DNA of 64,000 nucleotides from Streptomyces scopuliridis RB72. Its GTDB lineage: Bacteria; Actinomycetota; Actinomycetes; Streptomycetales; Streptomycetaceae. Shown here one piece after another: positions 54,614 to 64,000 of the stretch (its first letter is position 1; each line of letters begins with the position of its first letter). The translations under genes and the position numbers were made by a program. Location of the stretch: the NCBI RefSeq assembly GCF_000718095.1, contig NZ_JOEI01000013.1:215342-279341 (forward strand), written 5' to 3'. The notes below the pieces were generated by a model, which saw only the letters and a program-made list of their open reading frames with translations, made no database searches and was not told the origin of the DNA.

Positions 54614-54672
54614 GAAGCGCTCCTGGGGGCAGCGGTCGATGGATGAACGATACGGCGGCGTGCACCATACGG

Positions 54673-54712
54673 CGGCGCCCCCGCCCGGAGAAAGATCCGG
54701 GCGGGGGCGCCG
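54673..54712 (-). terminator. Terminator after sucB
   Basis: A perfect 17-base stem (54673-54689 with 54696-54712) with a GAAAGA loop, about 30 bases past the sucB stop and before the GntR gene. Confidence 0.9.
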
Positions 54713-54744
54713 TTGCCGTACGTGTTTTTGGATGTGCCTCGGGC

Positions 54745-56538
54745 CTACAGGCCGAGCTCGACCTCGAACTCGCCGGCTTCCAGAATCGCCTTGACCGCCG
54801 TCAGGTAGCGGGCGGCGTCGGCGCCGTCCACCAGCCGGTGGTCGTAGGAGAGCGCGACGTAGGTCATGTCGCGCACCGCGATCGTCTCGCCGAGGTCCGG
54901 GTGGTTGATGACCACGGGACGCCGGACGGTGGCGCCGATGCCCAGGATGGCGACCTGGCTCGGCGGCACGATGATCGTGTCGAACAGCGCACCGCGCGAA
55001 CCGGTGTTGCTGACGGTGAAGGTCGCGCCGGCCAGGTCGTCCGGGGTGATCTTGCTCGCCCGGACCGCCGCCGCCAGCTCCGCGGTCTTCTTGGAGATAC
55101 CGGCGATGTTCAGATCGCCCGCACCCTTGATGACCGGGGTCATCAGACCCTTCTCGGAGTCCACGGCGATGCCGATGTTCTCCGAGTCGAAGTACGTGAT
55201 CGTGCCCTCGTCCTCGTTGATCCGGGCGTTGATGACCGGGTGGGCCTTCAGCGCCTGGGCCGCCGCCTTGACGAAGAACGGCATCGGGGAGAGCTTGACG
55301 CCCTCGCGGGCCGCGAACGCGTCCTTGGCCTGGGCGCGCAGGCGCATCAGCTTGGTGATGTCCACCTCGACCACGGAGGTCAGCTGGGCCTGCGTGTGCA
55401 GCGCCTTCCACAGGTTGTCGCCGATGACCTTGCGCATGCGGGGCATCTTGACGGTCTGACCACGCAGCGGGGATACCTCCAGCGTGGGCGCCTTCGACGC
55501 GGCGGCGGGAGCGGCGGCCGGGGCCTTCGCGGCAGCCAGTGCGGCGGCCTTGGCGGCCTCCGCGGCGGCGATGACGTCCTGCTTGCGGATACGGCCACCG
55601 ACGCCGGTGCCCTTGACCGCGCCCAGGTCGACACCGTTCTCGGCGGCGAGCTTGCGCACCAGCGGGGTGACATACGCGCCGTCGTCGCCGGTGGTCGTGG
55701 CGGGCGCCGGGGTGACCGGGGCCGGGGCCACGGGTGCCGGGGCGGCCGGAGCCGGAGCCGCGGGGGCGGCCTGGACCGGCGCGGGCACCGGAGCCGGGAC
55801 AGCGGCCGGAGCCGGAGGAGCGACGGGGGCGGGGGCCGGCGCGGGGGCCGGAGCCTCCTGGACCGGTGCCGGCGCCGGAGCGGCCGGAGCCGGAGCGGCG
55901 GCCGGGGCAGCCCCCGGAGCACCGATCACGGCGAGCTTGGCGCCGACCTCGGCGGTCTCGTCCTCGCCGACCACGATCTCCAGCAGCACACCGGCGACCG
56001 GGGCGGGGATCTCGGTGTCGACCTTGTCGGTGGAGACCTCAAGCAGCGGCTCGTCCTCCGCGACCTCCTCGCCGACCTCCTTCAGCCAGCGGGTGACGGT
56101 GCCCTCGGTGACCGACTCGCCCAGGGCGGGCAGCGTGACGTCGGTGCCGGAGGCGCCACCGGCCGGGGCGGCGGCGGGCGCGGGCGCGGCGGCCGGAGCC
56201 GGAGCGGGGACCGCGGGAGCCTCGGCCACCGGGGCCGGGGCGGGCTCGGCGGGCGGAGCGGGGACAGTCTCCGTCGGCTGGGCCGCCGCGAGGCCGCCCG
56301 TACCGTCGTCGATGATGGCCAGCTCGGCGCCGACCTCCACGGTCTCGTCCTCGGCCACCTTGATGGAGGCCAGCACACCGCCGGCCGGAGCCGGGATCTC
56401 GGTGTCGACCTTGTCGGTGGAGACCTCAAGCAAAGGCTCGTCGGCCTCGACGCGCTCGCCCTCGGCCTTCAGCCAGCGGGTGACAGTGCCCTCGGTGACG
56501 CTCTCGCCGAGCGCCGGCAGGGTTACGGAAACCGCCAT
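54745..56538 (-). CDS. sucB: Dihydrolipoamide acyltransferase E2 with two lipoyl domains
   Basis: The 597-residue E2 has two lipoyl domains (about residues 1-78 and 130-210), each with the lipoylated Lys in the [14 protein letters not shown] motif. Ala/Pro-rich linkers join these to a peripheral-subunit-binding domain ([20 protein letters not shown]) and a catalytic acyltransferase core with [18 protein letters not shown]. Databases call it SucB, but in actinobacteria this E2 serves pyruvate dehydrogenase and shares E3 with the Kgd-type oxoglutarate complex. The lpdA gene is 96 bases upstream on the same strand. LipA and LipB encoded at 42317-44241 modify it. Confidence 0.95.
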   Translation of the reverse strand: MAVSVTLPALGESVTEGTVTRWLKAEGERVEADEPLLEVSTDKVDTEIPAPAGGVLASIKVAEDETVEVGAELAIIDDGTGGLAAAQPTETVPAPPAEPAPAPVAEAPAVPAPAPAAAPAPAAAPAGGASGTDVTLPALGESVTEGTVTRWLKEVGEEVAEDEPLLEVSTDKVDTEIPAPVAGVLLEIVVGEDETAEVGAKLAVIGAPGAAPAAAPAPAAPAPAPVQEAPAPAPAPAPVAPPAPAAVPAPVPAPVQAAPAAPAPAAPAPVAPAPVTPAPATTTGDDGAYVTPLVRKLAAENGVDLGAVKGTGVGGRIRKQDVIAAAEAAKAAALAAAKAPAAAPAAASKAPTLEVSPLRGQTVKMPRMRKVIGDNLWKALHTQAQLTSVVEVDITKLMRLRAQAKDAFAAREGVKLSPMPFFVKAAAQALKAHPVINARINEDEGTITYFDSENIGIAVDSEKGLMTPVIKGAGDLNIAGISKKTAELAAAVRASKITPDDLAGATFTVSNTGSRGALFDTIIVPPSQVAILGIGATVRRPVVINHPDLGETIAVRDMTYVALSYDHRLVDGADAARYLTAVKAILEAGEFEVELGL

Positions 56539-56634
56539 GGTTTCAGTTGCTCCTAACGGTGGGGTCTCCCCAGCTGGCGCGCAGCGCCGAGCGAGGGGAG
56601 GTGCGGTGGTGGTCGTCGCGCCCGGACTGAAGCA

Positions 56635-58023
56635 TCAGTCGTGGGAGTGGAGGGGCTTGCCGGCCAGGGCGAGGTGGGCCTCGCCGAGAGCCTCGTTCTG
56701 GGTCGGGTGCGCGTGGATGAGCTGCGCGACCTCGGCCGGCAGGGCCTCCCAGTTGTAGATCAGCTGAGCTTCGCCGACCTGCTCGCCCATACGGTCACCG
56801 ACCATGTGGACGCCGACCACGGCGCCGTCCTTGACCTGGACGAGCTTGATCTCGCCCGCGGTCTTGAGGATCTTGCTCTTTCCGTTGCCCGCGAGGTTGT
56901 ACTTGAGAGCGACGACCTTGTCCGCGCCGTAGATCTCCTTGGCCTTGGCCTCGGTGATACCGACGGAGGCGACCTCGGGGTGGCAGTACGTCACCCGCGG
57001 CACGCCGTCGTAGTCGATCGGAACGGTCTTCAGACCGGCCAGCCGCTCGGCCACCAGGATGCCCTCGGCGAAGCCGACATGCGCGAGCTGGAGGGTCGGG
57101 ACGAGGTCGCCGACCGCCGAGATGGTCTCCACGTTCGTGCGCATGTACTCGTCGACGACGACATAGCCGCGGTCGGTCGCGACGCCCTGCTCCTCGTAGC
57201 CGAGACCCTCGGAGACCGGACCGCGGCCGATCGCGACGAGCAGTATCTCCGCCTCGAAGGTCTTGCCGTCGGCCAGCGTCACCCGGACACCGTCCGGGGT
57301 GTACTCGGCCTTCTCGAAGAACGTACCGAGGTTGAACTTGATGCCGCGCTTGCGGAAGGCGCGCTCCAGCAGCTTGGAGCTGTTCTCGTCCTCGACCGGG
57401 ACGAGGTGCTTGAGGCCCTCGACGACCGTGACGTCCGTGCCGAAGGACTTCCACGCGGAGGCGAACTCGACGCCGATGACGCCGCCGCCCAGGATGATCG
57501 CGGACTTCGGGACGCGGTCCAGCGTCAGCGCGTGGTCCGAGGAGATGATGCGGTCGCCGTCGATCACCAGACCCGGCAGCGACTTCGGTACGGAACCGGT
57601 CGCGAGGAGGACATGACGGCCCTGGACGCGCTGCCCGTTCACATCGACGGAGGTGGGGGAGGAGAGCCGGCCCGCGCCCTCGATGTAGGTCACCTTGCGG
57701 GAGGCGACCAGACCCTGAAGGCCCTTGTACAGGCCCGAGACGACCTCGTCCTTGTACTTGTGTACACCCGCGATGTCGACACCGTCGAAGGTGGTCTTGA
57801 TACCGAACTGCTCGCTCTCGCGCGCCTGGTCGGCGATCTCGCCGGCGTGCAGCAGAGCCTTCGTGGGGATGCAGCCGTTGTGCAGGCAGGTGCCGCCCAG
57901 CTTGTTCTTCTCGATCAGTGCGACGTCCAGGCCCAGCTGCGCTCCGCGCAGCGCCGCGGCGTAACCGCCGCTACCGCCGCCGAGGATCACTAGGTCGAAA
58001 ACGGTGCTGGCGTCGTTCGCCAC
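56635..58023 (-). CDS. lpdA: Dihydrolipoyl dehydrogenase (E3)
   Basis: The 462-residue flavoenzyme reoxidises dihydrolipoyl groups with NAD+. It has the FAD motif FDLVILGGGSGGYAAALRGA, the redox disulfide GGTCLHNGCIPTK, the NAD motif SAIILGGGVIGVEFASAWKS, and the C-terminal HAHPTQNEALGEAHLA with the catalytic His and Glu. It starts with GTG at 58023, GGAGG seven bases upstream. It is upstream of sucB in the same direction, 96 bases apart. Confidence 0.97.
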   Translation of the reverse strand: MANDASTVFDLVILGGGSGGYAAALRGAQLGLDVALIEKNKLGGTCLHNGCIPTKALLHAGEIADQARESEQFGIKTTFDGVDIAGVHKYKDEVVSGLYKGLQGLVASRKVTYIEGAGRLSSPTSVDVNGQRVQGRHVLLATGSVPKSLPGLVIDGDRIISSDHALTLDRVPKSAIILGGGVIGVEFASAWKSFGTDVTVVEGLKHLVPVEDENSSKLLERAFRKRGIKFNLGTFFEKAEYTPDGVRVTLADGKTFEAEILLVAIGRGPVSEGLGYEEQGVATDRGYVVVDEYMRTNVETISAVGDLVPTLQLAHVGFAEGILVAERLAGLKTVPIDYDGVPRVTYCHPEVASVGITEAKAKEIYGADKVVALKYNLAGNGKSKILKTAGEIKLVQVKDGAVVGVHMVGDRMGEQVGEAQLIYNWEALPAEVAQLIHAHPTQNEALGEAHLALAGKPLHSHD

Positions 58024-58259
58024 GTCACGTCCTCCATGCATGTGCGCCGGGCGCGGTCCGGTGACCGGGCGGCGGCTGGTCTTCGGCCGCTATGTCTTCG
58101 GCCCTGTGGTGGGGGCCCTGTCCTGCCGAGAACCCATCTTCGCACTTGTCGAAGCAAGACGGGACGCGGGGCCCCGGAGGTGAGACGGGCGACATAGTTC
58201 TGCCGCCCCCGCCCGCCTCCGGAGCCCCGGTCCGCCGGCCTCCGCGCGTGGACCGTGAC

Positions 58260-59789
58260 TCAGCCCAGGTCGCCCGCGGCGGTGCGCTCCGCCAGCTTCA
58301 CGAGCGTACGGATCGAGGCGCCCGTACCGCCCTTGGGCGTGTAGCCGTACGGTGCCCCCTCGTGGAACGCCGGGCCCGCGATGTCCAGGTGGGCCCAGGT
58401 GATGCCCTCGCCGACGAACTCCTTCAGGAAGAGCCCGGCGACCAGGCCGCCGCCCATGCGCTCGCCCATGTTCGCGATGTCGGCGGTGGGGGAGTCCATG
58501 CCCTTGCGCAGGTCCGCGGGGAGCGGCATCGGCCAGGACGCCTCGCCCGCCTCCTCAGCGATCTCGTGGATCGAGGTACGGAACGCCTCGTCGTTCGCCA
58601 TGATCCCGAACGTCCGGTTGCCCAGCGCCAGCACCATCGCGCCGGTCAGCGTCGCCACGTCGACGATCGCGTCCGGGCTCTCCTCGGAGGCCCGGGTCAG
58701 CGCGTCGGCCAGCACGAGCCGGCCCTCGGCGTCGGTGTTGAGGACCTCGACGGTCTTGCCGCTGTACATGCGCAGCACGTCACCCGGGCGGGTGGCGGTG
58801 CCGGACGGCATGTTCTCCGCGAGGGCGAGCCAGCCGGTGACGTTGACGGCGAGACCGAGCCGGGCGGCCGTGACGACGGCGGCGAACACGGCGGCGGCGC
58901 CGCTCATGTCGCACTTCATGGTCTCGTTGTGACCGGCCGGCTTCAGCGAGATGCCGCCCGAGTCGTACGTGATGCCCTTGCCGACGAGCGCGAGGGTCTT
59001 CTCCGCGTCGGGGTGCGTGTAGGCGAGCTTCACCAGCCGCGGCGGGTTGGCCGAACCCTGGCCGACCCCGAGGATGCCGCCGTAGCCGCCCTTGGCGAGC
59101 GCCTTCTCGTCGAGGACCTGCACCTTGATGCCGTTCTCCTTGCCGGCGGCGGTGGCCACGGCGGCGAAGGACTCGGGGGTGAGGTCGTTCGGCGGGGTGT
59201 TCACCAGATCGCGGGCGCGGTTGACCTCTTCGGTCAGCGCGATCGCACGCTCGGCCGCGGCCTTGTGCGCCTTGTCGCGCGGCTTGGCGCCCAGCAGGGC
59301 GACCTCGCCGAGCGGCTGCTTCGGGCCGTCGCCCTTCTTGGCGTTCTTCTCGCCGCCCTGGTACGCGGTGAAGGCGTACGCGCCGAGCAGCGCGCCCTCG
59401 GCGATGGCCTCGACGTCCTCGGACGCCTCGACGGGCAGCGCGAACGCGGCCTTCTTCACGCCGGACAGAGCGCGCGCGGCGACCCCGGCGGCACGGCGCA
59501 GCGGCTCGGCGCCGTACGTCGCGTCCTTCTCCGGGACGGGGCCGAGCCCGACCGCGAGGAGGACCGGCGCCTTCAGGCCCGACAGCACGGGCAGCTTGGT
59601 CACCTCACCCTCGGCACCCGAGGCGCCGAGGGTCTCCAGGACGGAGGCGAGCTTTCCGTCGAACGCCTTGTCCACGGCCTCGGCGCCCGGCGCCACGACC
59701 GGCCCCTTGGCGCCCTTCGCGACACCGACGACAATCGCGTCGGCGCGCAGCGTCGCCGCCCCGGCAGTGCTGAGAGTGAGAGCAGTCAC
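58260..59789 (-). CDS. pepA: Leucyl aminopeptidase (M17)
   Basis: The 509-residue enzyme has the M17 catalytic features: VGKGITYDSGGISLKPAGHN with metal ligands and Lys, MKCDMSGAAAVFAAV, and the signature NTDAEGRLVLADAL. The N-terminal macro-like domain is present. It removes N-terminal residues from peptides in the cytosol, needing two metal ions. GTG at 59789. The 236 bases to lpdA hold no other gene. Length is normal for the family. Confidence 0.96.
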   Translation of the reverse strand: MTALTLSTAGAATLRADAIVVGVAKGAKGPVVAPGAEAVDKAFDGKLASVLETLGASGAEGEVTKLPVLSGLKAPVLLAVGLGPVPEKDATYGAEPLRRAAGVAARALSGVKKAAFALPVEASEDVEAIAEGALLGAYAFTAYQGGEKNAKKGDGPKQPLGEVALLGAKPRDKAHKAAAERAIALTEEVNRARDLVNTPPNDLTPESFAAVATAAGKENGIKVQVLDEKALAKGGYGGILGVGQGSANPPRLVKLAYTHPDAEKTLALVGKGITYDSGGISLKPAGHNETMKCDMSGAAAVFAAVVTAARLGLAVNVTGWLALAENMPSGTATRPGDVLRMYSGKTVEVLNTDAEGRLVLADALTRASEESPDAIVDVATLTGAMVLALGNRTFGIMANDEAFRTSIHEIAEEAGEASWPMPLPADLRKGMDSPTADIANMGERMGGGLVAGLFLKEFVGEGITWAHLDIAGPAFHEGAPYGYTPKGGTGASIRTLVKLAERTAAGDLG

Positions 59790-60001
59790 GGTGGTGAAAT
59801 CTCGCTTTCGTTAGGTTCGTTGGCGGTCGAGGGGTGGGCCGACCGTGCCCGCCGCATCGTAAGCGGGCGACAGGCCCTGGGCACGGCGGGAACGAGCCTA
59901 CGCTCAGTGATATCCGTCGCTCACGGGGGCGGCGGTTCCTTCGGCTGTGGGCGGCTTTCCCACCTTTGCGACGGGCCGGAACGCGTCCAGGACCGCGGGC
60001 G

Positions 60002-60817
60002 TCACGAGCCCAGCGTCAGCGCGACCAGCGCCACGGTCGCGGCCGTCTCCGCGAGGGCGCCGAAGACATCGCCGGTGACCCCGCCGAAGCGCCGTACGCA
60101 GTGCCGCAGCAGCAGTTGGGCCGCGATCAGCCCGGCCACGGCCGCCAGCGCGTGCTGTACGGCGCCGTAGGGACCGAACAGCGCGCCCGCCGCCGCGCAG
60201 GCCGCCATGACGAGCAGCGCGGCGACCGCGGCGGACCGTACCGGCACCGCCCCAGCCACCGCCGCGCCCAGACCGTCGGGCCGGGCCGGCGGCACGCCCG
60301 TACGGCAGGCCAGGGTGAGCGCGAGCCGCGCCGTCACCCCGGCGACGACCACCGCCACCGCGCCGCGCGCCGCGCTCCCCGCGTACAGCCCGGCCACCGC
60401 CGCGACCTGCCCCAGCAGCACCAGCACCAGCGTGACCACCCCGAACGGGCCGATGTCCGACCGCTTCATGATCCGCAGCGCGTCCTCGGCGGGCCTGCCG
60501 CTGCCGAGGCCGTCCGCGGTGTCGGCGAGACCGTCAAGATGGAGAGCGCGGGTGAGGACGGCGGGTACGGCCACCGCCGCCACCGCCGCGAGCAGCGGGG
60601 GCGCGCCCGCGAGCAGCAGTAGCGCGCCGGCGCCCGCCGCGGCCGCCCCCACGACCAGCCCGGCGGCCGGCGCGCTCAGCATTCCGGTACGGGCCGCGCC
60701 GCGGTCCCAGCGTGTCAGCCGGACCGGGAGCACGGTGAGGGTGCCGAAGGCGAACCGTATGCCGTCGGCCACCGGGGCGCGTGCGGCGTCCACGCGTTCG
60801 CCGTCCATGGGGGTCAT
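60002..60817 (-). CDS. cobS: Adenosylcobinamide-GDP ribazoletransferase
   Basis: The 271-residue membrane enzyme joins adenosylcobinamide-GDP with alpha-ribazole to finish cobalamin. It has the CobS features: IRFAFGTLTVLPVRL, HLDGLADTADGLGSGRPAED with the acidic motif, and several membrane helices (about residues 30-60, 105-140, 165-240). It is in the same orientation as the lysyltransferase and cobT genes, cobT providing alpha-ribazole-5'-phosphate. The spacing of 23 bases to the lysyltransferase gene suggests co-transcription. Confidence 0.95.
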   Translation of the reverse strand: MTPMDGERVDAARAPVADGIRFAFGTLTVLPVRLTRWDRGAARTGMLSAPAAGLVVGAAAAGAGALLLLAGAPPLLAAVAAVAVPAVLTRALHLDGLADTADGLGSGRPAEDALRIMKRSDIGPFGVVTLVLVLLGQVAAVAGLYAGSAARGAVAVVVAGVTARLALTLACRTGVPPARPDGLGAAVAGAVPVRSAAVAALLVMAACAAAGALFGPYGAVQHALAAVAGLIAAQLLLRHCVRRFGGVTGDVFGALAETAATVALVALTLGS

Positions 60818-60840
60818 CGCGCGAGACTAGCCCCCGACGG

Positions 60841-62604
60841 TCAGCGACGCGTCGCCAGCCTTCTGCGGTGCAGCCACCCCGGCAGCCCCGGCGCCTCCAG
60901 GAAGCCTTCGGCGCGGCCCGCCGCGATACCGATGCGCAGCAGATCGGCGCTCTTCTCGAAGAGCATGAAACGCGGCTCCCAGATGGGCCGGTACTTGGCG
61001 TTGGCGCGGTACAGCGACTCGATCTGCCACCAGCGCGAGAAGAAGCTGAGCAGCGAGCGCCACAGCCGGAGCACGGGCCCCGCGCCCAGCTTCGCTCCCC
61101 GCTCGAAGACCGACCGGAACATCGCGAAGTTCAGCGAGACCTGTGTGATCCCGATCTCCCCCGCACGCCGGAGGAGTTCGATGACCATGAACTCCATCAG
61201 TCCGTTCTCGCTGTCCCGGTCACGGCGCATCAGATCGAGCGAGAGTCCCTTGGGCCCCCAGGGCACAAAGCTGAGCACCGCCCTCAGCTCGCCGTTCCCG
61301 TCATGGCATTCGAGCATCACGCACCGGCCGTCGCCCGGGTCGCCCAGCCGGCCGAGCGCCATCGAGAAGCCGCGCTCGGTCGCGCCGTCGCGCCAGTCGT
61401 CCGCGCGGCGCAGCAGCTCGGCCATCTCGTCGGCCGGGATGTCCTCGTGGCGTCTGACCGTGACCCGGTAGCCGGCCCGCGCGACCCGGTTGTACGCCTG
61501 GCGCACGGTCCGCATGGCCCGCCCCTCCAGGGTGAAGTCGGCGGTCTCGACCAGCGCCTCGTCACCCAGTTCCAGCGCGTCCAGACCATGCCGGGCGTAG
61601 ATCGTGCCGGCCTCCTCGCTCGCGCCCATCACCGCCGGCAGCCAGCCGTGCTCCCGCGCCTCGGCCAGCCAGGGTTCGATCGCCCCGGGCCATGCCTCCG
61701 GATCACCGATCGGATCGCCGGAGGCCAGCGACACCCCGCCCACCACGCGATACGTGATGGCGGCCTTGCCGGTCGGCGACCACATCACGCTCTTCTCACG
61801 GCGCAGCGCGAAGTAGCCGAGCGAATCGCGCTCCCCGAACTTGTCCAGGAGCACCCGCAGCCTCGCCTCGTCGTCCTCGGTGATCGGATCGACGGCGCGG
61901 CGCGAGCGGAACGCCGCGTACAGCACGGCGAGCAGCAGCAGCGTGGACAGCACGTTGATGGTGACATTGACCCAGCCGGGCGTCGCGATCCCGGGGAAAC
62001 GGGAGTCGTCGGCCATCAGCGAGACGAGCCGCGCCGTGCCGTACCGCCAGCGCTCGCTGAAGGACGAGGTCCCCCCGGCGGTGTTGGTGACGGTGACGAG
62101 CAGCGCCGCCAGCAGCGAGGCGGCCAGCAGCCCGCCGACCGCCACGGCCGCCGCCAGCTTCGGGTTGGAGCGGTCGCCCTTCGCGTAGAACTCCCGCCGC
62201 CCCAGCAGCAGTGCGCCGACGAAGGCGCCGGTCAGCCCCAGCGAGACCCAGTTCTGCGGATACCGCCTGATCTCCGGAAAGACCATCACGAACGCGAACA
62301 GCAGCAGGAAGGACCCGGCGAGCACGAGATTGAGAATCCAGGCGGCCCGCTTGCGGCGGCGCATGGTGATCGCCAGGAAGAGCGTGAAGACACCGGACGC
62401 GAAGCCCGCGGTGAGCAGATACGGGGTGAAGTAATTGTCGACGTTGTGCCGGCGCAGATCCTGTCCGAGCGAGACCCACACGGCGCTCAGGAAATTGACG
62501 AAGGTGACGGCGCGCAGATACCAGACCGCGAACGCCGCGCCGCGCCGCGAACGTTCGGTGGCCCGGCTCGCCCCGGTCGCCCGGCCCAATGGATAGACAG
62601 CCAT
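60841..62604 (-). CDS. MprF-like phosphatidylglycerol lysyltransferase family protein
   Basis: The 587-residue protein has about six N-terminal membrane helices (for example AVWYLRAVTFVNFLSAVWVS and ASLLAALLVTVTNTAGGTSS region) and a C-terminal DUF2156 (aminoacyl-phosphatidylglycerol synthase) domain with SLGYFALRREKSVMWSPTGK, AITYRVVGGVSLASGDPIGD and AVLSFVPWGPKGLSLDLMRR. This domain moves Lys or a related aminoacyl group from tRNA to phosphatidylglycerol and lowers the surface charge. The flippase part is shorter than in MprF. ATG at 62604 follows GGGAGA. It is placed between the cobS and cobT genes with no known link to cobalamin. Confidence 0.85.
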   Translation of the reverse strand: MAVYPLGRATGASRATERSRRGAAFAVWYLRAVTFVNFLSAVWVSLGQDLRRHNVDNYFTPYLLTAGFASGVFTLFLAITMRRRKRAAWILNLVLAGSFLLLFAFVMVFPEIRRYPQNWVSLGLTGAFVGALLLGRREFYAKGDRSNPKLAAAVAVGGLLAASLLAALLVTVTNTAGGTSSFSERWRYGTARLVSLMADDSRFPGIATPGWVNVTINVLSTLLLLAVLYAAFRSRRAVDPITEDDEARLRVLLDKFGERDSLGYFALRREKSVMWSPTGKAAITYRVVGGVSLASGDPIGDPEAWPGAIEPWLAEAREHGWLPAVMGASEEAGTIYARHGLDALELGDEALVETADFTLEGRAMRTVRQAYNRVARAGYRVTVRRHEDIPADEMAELLRRADDWRDGATERGFSMALGRLGDPGDGRCVMLECHDGNGELRAVLSFVPWGPKGLSLDLMRRDRDSENGLMEFMVIELLRRAGEIGITQVSLNFAMFRSVFERGAKLGAGPVLRLWRSLLSFFSRWWQIESLYRANAKYRPIWEPRFMLFEKSADLLRIGIAAGRAEGFLEAPGLPGWLHRRRLATRR

Positions 62605-62694
62605 GCGGACTTCTCCCATAAAACACGATCATATGGGGCATCGTGCTTCATGCCGACTGATACGGCCGCCCGTGGTAGCGACCGCACCGATGCC

Positions 62695-63783
62695 TCACCC
62701 GGTGACGTACTCCGCGGCGTCCTCCGCCGGCTCCGCCGCGGCCCGCTCCGGCAGCTCCGCCGCGAGTGCGGCAGCGGCCCGGACGAGCGGCAGCGCGAGC
62801 AGCGCCCCGGATCCTTCCCCTACGGTGACGCCCTGGTCCAGCAGCGGGTTGAGCGCCATCCTGTCCAGCGCCTTCGCCTGCGCGGGCTCCCCGCTCAACT
62901 GGCCCGCCAGCCACCAGTCGGGGGCGCGGAACGCCGCCCGCTGCCCGACCAGCGCGCAGGCCGCCGAGACCACACCGTCCAGGATCACCGGCATCCGCCG
63001 TACCGCGCTCTGCAACAGGAACCCGGTCGTCGCGGCCAGATCCGCGCCCCCGACCGTCGCCAGCAGCTCCAGCTGATCCCCGAGCACCGGCCGCGCCCGG
63101 CGCAGCGCGTCCCGGACCGCCGCGCACTTGCGCATCCACGCCAGATCATCGATCCCGGCGCCACCGCGCCCGGTCACCACGGACGCGTCCGTACCGCACA
63201 GCGCGGCGATCAACGTGGCCGCGGGTGTCGTACCGCCGACGCTCAGATCGCCCAGCACGACGAGATCCGTGCCCGAGTCCGCCTCCTCGTCCGCGATCGC
63301 CATCCCGAGCCGTACGGCCCGCTCGGCCTCCTCGACGGTCAGCGCGTCCTCAATATCGATCCGGCCGCTGCCCCGCCGCACCCGGTGCCGTACGACCTCG
63401 TCGGGCAGCAGCGCGGGATCGCAGTCGAGCCCGGCGTCCACGATCCGCACCGGCACCTCCGCGAGCCGGGCCAGCACGGCGACGGGGCTCTCGCCCTCCA
63501 GCACCGCGCGCACCAGCACGTGCGCGCTGCCGGCGGGCCGCCCCGAGACGTCGAGCGCGGCGACGCCGTGATCACCCGCGAACAGCACGACGCGGGGCTG
63601 CCGGACGGCCTTGACGGGTACGGACCCCTGCGCGGCGGAGAGCCACTCACCGAGCTCATCCAGGCGCCCCAGCGCCCCACTCGGCACGACCAGCCGCTCC
63701 CGCCGCTCCTCGGCGTCCCGCCGCGTACCGCTGTCGGGGCGCTCGATCAGATCGGAGAAGTCATCGAGATTAAGCGAGCTCAT
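62695..63783 (-). CDS. cobT: Nicotinate-nucleotide-dimethylbenzimidazole phosphoribosyltransferase
   Basis: The 362-residue enzyme makes alpha-ribazole-5'-phosphate for the lower loop of cobalamin. It has LGRLDELGEWLSAAQG, VVLFAGDHGVAALDVSGRP, DLVVLGDLSVGGTTPAATLI and the catalytic Glu in TVGEGSGALLALPLV near the end. It is the first gene of the minus-strand group cobT, lysyltransferase, cobS. ATG at 63783. No cobalamin riboswitch is seen in the 217 bases upstream that are in the window. Confidence 0.96.
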   Translation of the reverse strand: MSSLNLDDFSDLIERPDSGTRRDAEERRERLVVPSGALGRLDELGEWLSAAQGSVPVKAVRQPRVVLFAGDHGVAALDVSGRPAGSAHVLVRAVLEGESPVAVLARLAEVPVRIVDAGLDCDPALLPDEVVRHRVRRGSGRIDIEDALTVEEAERAVRLGMAIADEEADSGTDLVVLGDLSVGGTTPAATLIAALCGTDASVVTGRGGAGIDDLAWMRKCAAVRDALRRARPVLGDQLELLATVGGADLAATTGFLLQSAVRRMPVILDGVVSAACALVGQRAAFRAPDWWLAGQLSGEPAQAKALDRMALNPLLDQGVTVGEGSGALLALPLVRAAAALAAELPERAAAEPAEDAAEYVTG

Positions 63784-63938
63784 TCGCTGACAGTACCGTC
63801 CGGCGGGGAGCGGTCGTCTTTGGCCTGGGGCCGGTTTCCGGGTGCGGGTGCGGGTGCGTGTGCGTGGGGCGGGTGTCCGGGCCGGTTTTCGTGTGCGGGT
63901 GCGTCGCTGGTGCCGGGGGCCGGGGCCTCCGGAGGTCC

Positions 63939-63999
63939 GTGTCCGGACTGCTTTCCTCACCGCGCTTCGCGCGAGCTGCGACGCTTTACGTCCGGACAC
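63939..63999. repeat. 61-bp element with 10-bp terminal inverted repeats, copy 2
   Basis: Identical ends (GTGTCCGGAC and GTCCGGACAC) and core to copy 1 at 47611-47671. As in copy 1, it is flanked on the left by a G-rich run with many GGTGCGG and GCCGGGG words. It lies upstream of cobT at the window edge. Confidence 0.9.
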
Positions 64000-64000
64000 G

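Noticed and set aside
56641..57993. Long open frame antisense to lpdA
   Set aside because: It follows from the GC-rich third positions of lpdA on the other strand. It has no domain or ribosome site. Similar antisense frames over aceE, sucB, pepA, glnA and lipA were rejected for the same reason.
63784..64000. Cobalamin riboswitch upstream of cobT
   Set aside because: I looked for a B12-box-like sequence and found only the G-rich flank and the 61-bp inverted-repeat element.

Overview
The window is high-GC actinobacterial DNA whose gene order, codon use and regulatory motifs point to a Streptomyces chromosome. Markers for this are the glnII and glnA pair with GlnR-type promoters, the lipB-lipA block, the aceE / sucB / lpdA / pepA block, the cobS and cobT genes, and regulators with a helix-turn-helix and a long helical-repeat C-terminus. 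No tRNA, rRNA or CRISPR array was seen.

Region 1 (1-11300) holds the end of a secreted pullulanase-type glucosidase, several membrane or secreted proteins of unknown role, a lipoprotein of the DUF3558 type, a TetR regulator, a large one-membrane-span protein with a sigma-factor-like N-terminus, a secreted DUF1996 protein with a Gln/Gly/Asn repeat linker, and a NarL-type two-component pair. Region 2 (11300-25500) mixes intact genes (RidA-like, GlxA/AraC-type regulator, a copper-type PepSY membrane protein, a receiver-less winged-helix regulator, glnII, a Gfo/Idh/MocA oxidoreductase, a SUKH protein coupled to a GNAT acetyltransferase, a thioredoxin-reductase-like flavoprotein, a Sua5/YciO protein) with gene debris: a truncated phosphotransferase, a fused epimerase/oxygenase remnant, and a secreted protein whose 3' end runs into a dispersed repeat.

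Region 3 (25500-32013) is an accessory metabolic block: a lipoprotein multicopper oxidase, then a divergent oxalate unit. An acyl-CoA-ligase-family gene faces oxalyl-CoA decarboxylase and formyl-CoA transferase. Together they could activate oxalate, decarboxylate oxalyl-CoA and recycle CoA.

Region 4 (32079-38713) looks like an inserted island. It starts with an integrase C-terminal remnant and carries a HAD-like protein, a methyltransferase, a phosphotransferase-fold protein and an unrecognised 249-residue protein on one strand. Divergent from these are an HTH/helical-repeat regulator with an in-frame TTA codon, a Nudix hydrolase and a membrane protein. It ends near a strong hairpin beside glnA.

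Region 5 (38872-64000) is conserved core: glnA with two GlnR boxes, RDD and DUF4191 membrane proteins, lipA and lipB, a second HTH/helical-repeat regulator, an FAD oxidoreductase, a TIGR01777 epimerase, GNAT, DUF4240 and WYL genes, aceE with a divergent-side GntR regulator and a palindromic operator, the E2 and E3 genes of the 2-oxoacid dehydrogenases, pepA, cobS, an MprF-like lysyltransferase and cobT. LipB and LipA make the lipoyl cofactor that the E2 protein here carries.

Cross-cutting signals are four sites resembling the actinobacterial DNA-damage (RecA-NDp/PafBC) promoter, located upstream of four otherwise unrelated genes, and two copies of a 61-bp element with 10-bp terminal inverted repeats, 16 kb apart.
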